Under the pieces are notes generated by a model. It did not search any database and was not told the DNA's origin. It worked only from the letters and a program-made list of their open reading frames with translations. Made by a program: the position numbers and the translations under genes. This document shows positions 7,052 to 11,559 of a DNA stretch of 11,559 bases, in pieces. The DNA is from JBBQER01 sp052148155. GTDB lineage: Bacteria; Actinomycetota; Acidimicrobiia; IMCC26256; PALSA-610. Within the stretch, counting starts at the first letter, position 1. Each line of letters opens with the position of its first letter. The stretch spans positions 1-11,559 of the forward strand of contig JBKQIY010000191.1 in NCBI GenBank assembly GCA_052148155.1, in the 5' to 3' direction.

Positions 7052-7256
7052 AGCGGTGTATCTGCCGTTCGCGACCGGGACAGATGGTCTCGATGTGGGG
7101 GGTCCTTATCCCTTTAGCGGACATCCCCGGCATCGTGTCTAGCCGTGCCGTGGCCCCTTGCGGTTACACCTTGTGAGCGGTCGGGGACATCCGTACCGTC
7201 GGAGGCGGCGGAGACTGTCATCTGACGGTGCTCGGACCGCGCGGGTATCCAAGGTC

Positions 7257-7264
7257 GGGGTGGG
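7257..7264 (+). promoter_or_regulatory. Ribosome binding site deciding the 7273 start
   Basis: GGGGTGGG ends 8 nt before the ATG at 7273. The alternative GTG at 7228 lacks a comparable site and would add 15 residues (MLGPRGYPRSGWEKS) in front of a complete signal peptide. Confidence 0.6.
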
Positions 7265-7272
7265 AAAAATCT

Positions 7273-9603
7273 ATGTTGCATCGCAGGTTCGCGAGGGTGT
7301 CGGCGTTGTTCGTCAGCGTCATGGTCGTCGGCGCGACGGCCACCGTCTTGTTGGCGGCTCCGGCGTCGGCAACCCCCGGCTGCGGGTCGAACTGCTATGT
7401 CGCGCCCGGCGGGAACGACGCCAATAACGGCACCGTCGGATCGCCCTTCGCGACCATCCAATACGCCGTGAACAACGTCAGTTCCGGCGGGACCGTGAAC
7501 GTCGCGGCCGGGACCTACACCGAACAGGTCGTCATCAGCCAGCCGGTCACCGTCGTCGGTGCCGGGCAAGCGTCGACCACGCTCCAAGGCCCGGCGATCA
7601 TGGTGAACTCGTCGTGCATCCCGCTCACAAGCGGTCAGCCGACGCGAGCAGTCGTGACCGTCTGCGGCTCTGCGGGGAGCACAGTCGTCATGAGCGGCAT
7701 CACGATCTCCGGCGGTGTCGGCGGCGAAGACGCCGACGCCAGTTGCGCCCCGCTGATCGACGGCGTGTGGATCTCCAGCAATGAGACACTGAACCTTTCG
7801 CAGAGCACCGTGACGAACACCTACAACGCGAACGGGTCCGCCGACTGGGGATGCCAGCAAGGTATTGGCATCCGTGCCGGGTCGAACGCGCTCGGCCTGG
7901 TCGGGAACCTGATCGCGAACCAGGTCACGGTGCAGGACTACCAAAAGGGTGGGATCGTCGTCGACGGTCCCGGCTCGTCCGGCACGATCACCGACAGCAC
8001 GGTCACCGGCGATCCTGCGATCACACCGTTCATCGCGATGAACGGCATCGAGATCGGCCGCGGCGCGTCCGCTTCGGTCACCGGCACGACGGTCAGCGGA
8101 AATGTCTGCCAGCTCGCGACGGTCTGCGGCCCGAACCCGGTCACGCAAACCCAGTCCGCAGGCATTCTGCTATTCGACAATGCCGGACAGCCGGCACCGA
8201 CCGTGTCCGCGACGAACAACATCGTGACCGGCAACGACATAGGCATCTACACCGGCCAGTTGAGCGGCACGACACTGATATCGGGAAACTCCATCAGTAC
8301 GAGCGATGAAGGCGTGCTCCTCGACGAGGGCAACGCGACGGTCACGAACAACACGATCGAAAACAACACCGTCGATGGTGTGTTCGCGATCCAAGGCGAC
8401 GAGGAAGCGGCGAACACCAACGCGACGTTGACCGGCAACACGATCAGCGACAACCCGACCGGCATCGAAGCCAACGACGTCTGCCCAGGAACCCACTGTT
8501 TTAGCGCCAACCCCGACCCGTTCACGCTCAACCTCATCGCGCACAACAACGCGATCGACTCCAACCCGACGTTGGGTGTCAGCAACGACACGCCGACCGC
8601 GTTCACCGTGAACGCCACGTGCAACTGGTGGGGTGCCGCAAGCGGTCCAGGGCCCGTCGGTCCCGGCACGGGAGACGGGGTCTCGACCGGCGTCACCTTC
8701 GCGGACTGGCTGGTCACCTCCGACCTCGCCACGCCCTGCGGCCCCCCGGGGCCGCCGACGATCGGTCCCGCGAGCGCCGACGGTGTCGGTGCGGCGTTCG
8801 TGAGTTTCTCCCCACCGGCCAGCGACGGCGGCAGTCCCGTCACGGGCTACACGGCGACATGTTTCTCACTCGACGGTGAGCCGACCGTGATGGCATCGGG
8901 TTCGGCATCGCCGATCATTGTGACCGGACTCGTCGCCGGAACACCGTACGAATGTTCGGTGACCGCGATGAACATCATCGGGACCGGTCCGCCGTCGGGG
9001 CTGTCGAACCTGTTCGACCTGCCGGGCGCAGCGCAGTGCACAACGGTGCCGTCGGCGCCGCTCGCCCTGTCGCAAGCACCCGGGAACGGTTCAGCGGTCG
9101 TGAGCTGGGCGCCACCGGCCACCGGTGCCGACTGTCTGGCCGGCTATGTCGTCACCCCGTACCTCGGGACCGTCGCACAACTGCCCGTCCTCATTCCCGG
9201 GCATGGGACGACCACGGTCGTGAGCGGACTGACGAACGGCGCGACCTACACGTTCACGGTCATCGCCGAGAACGGCTTGGTGGAAGGTCCGCCGTCGGTC
9301 ATGTCCGGCCCGGTCACGGTCGGCACGCCCGCCGCTCCGAGCGCCTTGAAAGTCACCAAGGACGGCAAGCGTGCGTTGCGGATCGCGTTTGGTGTCCCGA
9401 AGAACAACGGCGCCCCGATCACGAAGTACACCGCGACATGCACCTCCAGTAACGGTGGGGTGACCAAAACCAAGTCGGCCAAAGCAGGTCCGCTCACCGT
9501 CACCGGCCTCACATCCGGCAAGACCTACACCTGCACCGTCACCGCGACGAACAGCCGCGGGACCGGGAAAGCGTCGGCACGGTCAGCCCCTACCACGGCA
9601 TAA
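7273..9603 (+). CDS. Secreted beta-helix protein with three C-terminal Fn3 domains (paralogue)
   Basis: I choose the ATG at 7273 (776 aa) over an in-frame GTG at 7228, because it has a GGGGTGGG site 8 nt upstream and gives a proper signal peptide: MLHRRFAR, hydrophobic core about 10-28, cleavage after APASA (about residue 33). The head (about 35-480) opens with FATIQYAVNNVSSGGTVNV then AAGTYTE, a parallel beta-helix entry, continues with many NTI/NNTIENN turns and closes with CNWWGAASGPGPVGPGTG (from C450). Three Fn3 domains follow, about 490-588, 595-683 and 685-776, with the same Cys pairs as in the upstream paralogue. The tails are about 80% identical by eye, the heads only weakly alike, and this protein has one head instead of two. 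Codon use is uniformly C/G-ending. Expected location is extracellular; role as polysaccharide-active enzyme or adhesin is inferred. Confidence 0.87.
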   Translation: MLHRRFARVSALFVSVMVVGATATVLLAAPASATPGCGSNCYVAPGGNDANNGTVGSPFATIQYAVNNVSSGGTVNVAAGTYTEQVVISQPVTVVGAGQASTTLQGPAIMVNSSCIPLTSGQPTRAVVTVCGSAGSTVVMSGITISGGVGGEDADASCAPLIDGVWISSNETLNLSQSTVTNTYNANGSADWGCQQGIGIRAGSNALGLVGNLIANQVTVQDYQKGGIVVDGPGSSGTITDSTVTGDPAITPFIAMNGIEIGRGASASVTGTTVSGNVCQLATVCGPNPVTQTQSAGILLFDNAGQPAPTVSATNNIVTGNDIGIYTGQLSGTTLISGNSISTSDEGVLLDEGNATVTNNTIENNTVDGVFAIQGDEEAANTNATLTGNTISDNPTGIEANDVCPGTHCFSANPDPFTLNLIAHNNAIDSNPTLGVSNDTPTAFTVNATCNWWGAASGPGPVGPGTGDGVSTGVTFADWLVTSDLATPCGPPGPPTIGPASADGVGAAFVSFSPPASDGGSPVTGYTATCFSLDGEPTVMASGSASPIIVTGLVAGTPYECSVTAMNIIGTGPPSGLSNLFDLPGAAQCTTVPSAPLALSQAPGNGSAVVSWAPPATGADCLAGYVVTPYLGTVAQLPVLIPGHGTTTVVSGLTNGATYTFTVIAENGLVEGPPSVMSGPVTVGTPAAPSALKVTKDGKRALRIAFGVPKNNGAPITKYTATCTSSNGGVTKTKSAKAGPLTVTGLTSGKTYTCTVTATNSRGTGKASARSAPTTA

Positions 9604-9626
9604 ACACCAACAACGGCCCCCAACCC

Positions 9627-9658
9627 ACAGTGTTCCGACCGGCCGGTCGGAACACTGT
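9627..9658. terminator. 32-bp perfect palindrome after the second beta-helix gene
   Basis: The 16-base arm ACAGTGTTCCGACCGG is followed at once by its exact reverse complement. Further out, CGGCCCC (9614-9620) can pair with GGGGCCG (9666-9672), extending the structure. It begins 24 bp after the stop codon, the usual place for a terminator. There is no clear T-tract, as is common in high-GC actinobacteria. Because the palindrome is perfect with no loop, a DNA-binding site for a dimeric regulator (TetR-like TTCCGACCGG half-site) is an alternative. Confidence 0.6.
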
Positions 9659-9817
9659 CGCGTTCGGGGCCGAATCTTTCAGAACGGCACGTCGGTCTGT
9701 CGCCCGTGCCGTCTTTGCGAAACTCGACATGACGAACCGGCGCGCAGGCGCGAACCGTCGACTCACGATGACGAGACACGCGGATGTTGGCTGACGTGAT
9801 CGCGGTGTGTGCCGTCG

Positions 9818-10152
9818 ACCCATACGTCCATCGTGACGCCGGAAAATGGGCTAGCGGAACGTCCCCAGTCGGCGATGCCTGCGTCGGTGGATGAAGCTCC
9901 GGCTGCGGTGACGGTCCCGCGTGCGGTGCGGGCGCGTCTGATGTACCGAGGTCGGATGGTTCGCCGATCACGACGTACGCGGCGACCTGTACGTCGGACA
10001 ACGCTGCCGTTGACCAAGACCAAGTCCGCGAAGGCGGTCAGGTGACAGTGGCTGGCTTGCGTGCGGGCAAGAGGTAGACGTGCACGGTGAAAGCCACCAA
10101 CGCGCGGGGGACCGGACCTGCTTCGCACCCATCGATCGCGATCACGCCCTGA
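9818..10152 (+). pseudogene. Decayed third copy of the Fn3 tail
   Basis: Translation in shifting frames recovers the end of Fn3 domain 2 and all of Fn3 domain 3. From 9824 one frame reads TSIVTPENGLAERPQSAMPA then APAAVT.PRAVR. From 9955, two frames on, it reads DGSPITTYAATCTSDN. A short piece reads LTKTKSAKA in another frame (about 10010-10036), showing a one-base insertion offset by a later deletion. It returns to VTVAGLRAGKR, meets TAG at 10075-10077 where intact genes have TY, then reads TCTVKATNARGTGPASHP to a TGA at 10150. About 15 bp is lost near 9945. The C-terminal text is closer to the first gene (KATNARGTGPPSHP) than to the adjacent second gene. Weak similarity may extend left to about 9789. 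The DNA between the palindrome and this remnant shows no gene. No head or signal peptide remains. Confidence 0.85.
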
Positions 10153-10188
10153 CCGAAGCTCGATGGCTGTCCTCTAACATCCGCGGTC

Positions 10189-10767
10189 ATGGCCGACGAC
10201 TACACCGCATGGGGACCCCTCGCGCATCTCGTCGGCATCTGGGAAGGTGACGACGGACTCGACGTCGCGTTCGCGCACGCGACCGGACACGTCGGCGAGA
10301 CGCCCTACCGCGAACGGGTCGTGATGAACCCGTTCGGGCCAGTCGACAACGGCACCCAGGCGCTCTACGGCCTCGACTACCGCATGTCGGCCTGGCGGGG
10401 CACCGAAACCGATCCGTTCCACACCGAAGTCGGCTACTGGCTCTGGGACGCCGCCGAACGGGCCGTCATGCGCTGCTTCATGGTGCCGCGCGGTTCCACC
10501 GTCCTCGCCGGCGGGAACGCATCAGCCGACGTCACCGAGTTCACCATGGCGGCCGATGTCGGCTCCGAGATATACGGCATCCTGTCGAACCCCTATCTCG
10601 CCCGCGCGGCCCGCACAACCCGCTACGTCTGCACGGTCACCATCGCCGGACCCGACGAATGGTCCTACGACGAGACGTCGACCATCGACCACGAACGTCA
10701 CGGCGATGTGCTCGAACACACCGACCGCAACCACCTGCACCGCGTGGCGAGCTCTAGTCCCGGGTGA
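10189..10767 (+). CDS. Nitrobindin-like heme-binding beta-barrel protein
   Basis: The 192-aa soluble protein looks like a member of the nitrobindin/THAP4-type FABP-like beta-barrel family, which binds heme and in characterised members interacts with NO or peroxynitrite. Supporting features are the N-terminal PLAHLVGIWEGDDG (10-23) with the G-x-W-x-G signature, HTEVGYWLWD (78-87) matching the family's H-S-E-x-G-Y-W motif, and a C-terminal HLHRV (182-186) where the family keeps its heme-ligand His. The middle (about 104-145) is less typical. No signal peptide is present. It is read toward the minus-strand RraA-like gene, and their 3' ends overlap by 14 bp. Given MscR in the same window, a link to NO or S-nitrosomycothiol handling is possible but is only inference. 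A different ligand remains open. Confidence 0.65.
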   Translation: MADDYTAWGPLAHLVGIWEGDDGLDVAFAHATGHVGETPYRERVVMNPFGPVDNGTQALYGLDYRMSAWRGTETDPFHTEVGYWLWDAAERAVMRCFMVPRGSTVLAGGNASADVTEFTMAADVGSEIYGILSNPYLARAARTTRYVCTVTIAGPDEWSYDETSTIDHERHGDVLEHTDRNHLHRVASSSPG

Positions 10768-11386
10768 TCGGCCTCGTGTCGAGCTTCAACAGATCGACGG
10801 TGGTGCGCCCGGCGCGCAGCTCCTCGAAGTACCAGCGTTCTTTGGCCTCGCGTTCCTGACCGGCCGCGAGCACGTCCGCGAGACGTTCGGCCGGCACGAC
10901 CGTGACACCGTCGGCGTCGGCAACGATCCAGTCGCCTTCGTGGACAACCACGTCACCCACGACCGCCTGGCCGCCGACCCGTCCCGGATGCTGCTTCGTC
11001 GCGCCCCGCAACGCGATCATCGAAGAGAACACCGCGAACCCGTGCGCCTCGAGCGCGCTGACATCACGCACCCCGCCGTCGATCACCAGACCGGCGAGCT
11101 TGCGTGCTTCCGCACCGGTGGTGAGCACCTCGCCCCAATAGCCGCGCTCCGGTTCGTTGCCGACGCTCGCGACGAGCACACACGAAGGTGGAGCTTCAGC
11201 GACCGCGACGTGAATCGCGAGGTTGTCACCCGCCGCGCACGTCACCGGAAACGCCGGCGCACTGATCCGAGCGCCCCGCCACGCAGCCTTCACGCGGGCT
11301 GCCATCGCATGCCCGCCGCTCTCGCCGAGCGTCGCCGCCCCCAGCTGTGCGAACCCAGCCGCGTCTTCGCGAGTCACGTTCGCCAC
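10754..11386 (-). CDS. RraA / 4-hydroxy-4-methyl-2-oxoglutarate aldolase family protein
   Basis: With the GTG at 11386 the product is 210 aa and matches the RraA-like fold, which includes class II pyruvate aldolases (4-hydroxy-4-methyl-2-oxoglutarate / oxaloacetate decarboxylase) and the RNase E regulator RraA. The conserved GYWGEVLTTGA (82-92) and LVIDGGVRDVSAL (100-112, with R107-D108) form the active-site region that binds metal and the oxoacid; GFAVFS (116-121) follows. The length fits the aldolase branch better than E. coli RraA (about 161 aa). I prefer this GTG over a TTG at 11413 because GAGGGGG lies 6 nt upstream and the extra nine residues look non-homologous. It lies 30 bp downstream of tRNA-Ser on the same strand, so co-transcription is likely. 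Such genes often sit near 2-hydroxyacid dehydrogenases in catabolic loci. Substrate is not determinable here. Confidence 0.8.
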   Translation of the reverse strand: MANVTREDAAGFAQLGAATLGESGGHAMAARVKAAWRGARISAPAFPVTCAAGDNLAIHVAVAEAPPSCVLVASVGNEPERGYWGEVLTTGAEARKLAGLVIDGGVRDVSALEAHGFAVFSSMIALRGATKQHPGRVGGQAVVGDVVVHEGDWIVADADGVTVVPAERLADVLAAGQEREAKERWYFEELRAGRTTVDLLKLDTRPITRD

Positions 11387-11392
11387 GTCGAA

Positions 11393-11399
11393 CCCCCTC
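11393..11399 (-). promoter_or_regulatory. Ribosome binding site deciding the 11386 GTG start
   Basis: On the minus strand GAGGGGG lies 6 nt before GTG (11386-11384). The upstream TTG at 11413 would start only 3 bp after the tRNA 3' end, leaving no room for a ribosome site outside the tRNA. Confidence 0.6.
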
Positions 11400-11416
11400 G
11401 GTTCGGGTCGCAACCT

Positions 11417-11509
11417 TGGCGGAGGGCGAGGGATTTGAACCCTCGAGGGAGTTTGTAACCCCCTACTCGCTTAGCAGGCGAGCACCTTCGGCCACTCGGT
11501 CAGCCCTCC
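11417..11509 (-). tRNA. tRNA-Ser (anticodon GCT)
   Basis: The minus strand folds as a class II (long variable arm) tRNA. The acceptor stem pairs GGAGGGC with GCCCTCC, followed by discriminator G and an encoded CCA (11419-11417). The anticodon stem CTCGC/GCGAG encloses loop CTGCTAA with anticodon GCT, reading AGC/AGU serine codons. The variable arm (about GTAGGGGGTTACAAACTCCC) is long, as in serine tRNAs, and the T-arm carries GGTTCAAATCC. The RraA-like gene starts 30 bp downstream. Confidence 0.96.
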
Positions 11510-11517
11510 GGCATCGG

Positions 11518-11523
11518 AGTATA
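11518..11523 (-). promoter_or_regulatory. -10 box of the tRNA-Ser promoter
   Basis: On the minus strand TATACT lies 8 nt before the tRNA 5' end, matching the sigma-70-type -10 consensus TATAAT at five of six positions. The segment 17 bp further upstream (CCGGGC) does not resemble a -35 box, which is common in actinobacterial promoters. Confidence 0.6.
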
Positions 11524-11559
11524 CGAGCGCCCCGCACGCCGCCCGGCCGGTACCGTTCC

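Larger units (their letters stand above)
6764..7272. other. 509-bp upstream region of the second beta-helix/Fn3 gene
   Basis: No gene is seen and no strong terminator follows the preceding stop codon. The region holds the conserved 33-bp block (6869-6901), the TTTCA box (6990-7007), a second in-phase box (7034-7051) and the 9-mer CCTTATCCC twice (6979-6987 and 7104-7112). A GACATCC heptamer occurs near 7120 and again near 7186. The size suggests the second gene has its own regulated promoter and a long leader rather than depending on read-through from the first gene. Confidence 0.6.

Noticed and set aside
6112..7053. Plus-strand open frame running past the stop of the first beta-helix gene
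   Set aside because: Its first part is an out-of-frame reading of the Fn3 tail and the remainder crosses the regulatory boxes; no motif or ribosome site.
6764..7272. Riboswitch in the long leader of the second beta-helix gene
   Set aside because: I looked for c-di-GMP and other known aptamer core motifs and saw none; only short repeats and boxes are supported.
7114..8148. Minus-strand open frame of 344 codons over the second beta-helix gene
   Set aside because: Arg/Asp-rich shadow translation of the plus-strand signal peptide and head; no recognisable protein.
4380..8460. Repetitive NTF/NNTI-coding segments as DNA repeats or a CRISPR-like array
   Set aside because: The regular pattern is explained by beta-helix coils at protein level; the DNA units differ and have no constant repeat-spacer structure.
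11417..11509. tRNA-Ser as an integration site for a mobile island covering the beta-helix array
   Set aside because: No integrase or transposase is visible and I found no duplicated tRNA 3' end elsewhere in the window.

Overview
The window is high-GC DNA with strongly C/G-ending codons, most likely from an actinobacterium, possibly an uncultured or Acidimicrobiia-like lineage. The best taxonomic clue is a full-length mycothiol-dependent formaldehyde dehydrogenase (MscR), because mycothiol is an actinobacterial thiol. Lineage below phylum level is inference.

Left part (1-3402), small-molecule metabolism. A ureidoglycolate-lyase family gene (minus strand, 394-894) faces a three-gene plus-strand operon across a 64-bp gap that holds a 24-bp imperfect palindrome (911-934). 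The operon encodes a small one-domain cupin (959-1342), a D-2-hydroxyacid dehydrogenase of the glyoxylate/hydroxypyruvate reductase type (GTG start immediately after the cupin stop, 1343-2290), and MscR (2314-3402). The shared theme may be handling of reactive C1/C2 aldehydes: glyoxylate released by the lyase could be reduced by the dehydrogenase, while MscR oxidises formaldehyde as its mycothiol adduct.

Middle part (3403-10152), a tandem family of large secreted proteins. Two adjacent genes (3704-6763, 1019 aa; 7273-9603, 776 aa) each encode a signal peptide, a right-handed parallel beta-helix 'head' ending in a CNWWG motif, and a tail of three Fn3 domains. The tails are nearly the same while the heads differ; the first protein appears to carry two beta-helix heads in series. 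After the second gene lie a 32-bp perfect palindrome (9627-9658, terminator candidate) and a frameshifted, stop-containing remnant of a third Fn3 tail (about 9818-10152). Both intact genes have long upstream regions (301 and 509 bp) sharing an 18-bp direct-repeat box with 11-bp period that resembles a Pho box, and a separate conserved 33-bp block. The Fn3 tail of the first gene and the remnant use G/T-ending codons, unlike their surroundings, which suggests a separate history for this module.

Right part (10189-11559). A nitrobindin-like heme-binding beta-barrel protein (10189-10767) converges with, and overlaps by 14 bp, a minus-strand RraA/HMG-aldolase-family gene (10754-11386). That gene lies 30 bp downstream of a tRNA-Ser(GCT) gene (11417-11509, minus strand) that encodes its CCA end and has a TATACT -10 box just upstream.

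The most noteworthy part is the beta-helix/Fn3 tandem family: constant tails, exchanged heads, a decayed third copy and a shared candidate regulatory box. No function has been assigned to it beyond being secreted and probably binding or cleaving surface polysaccharides.
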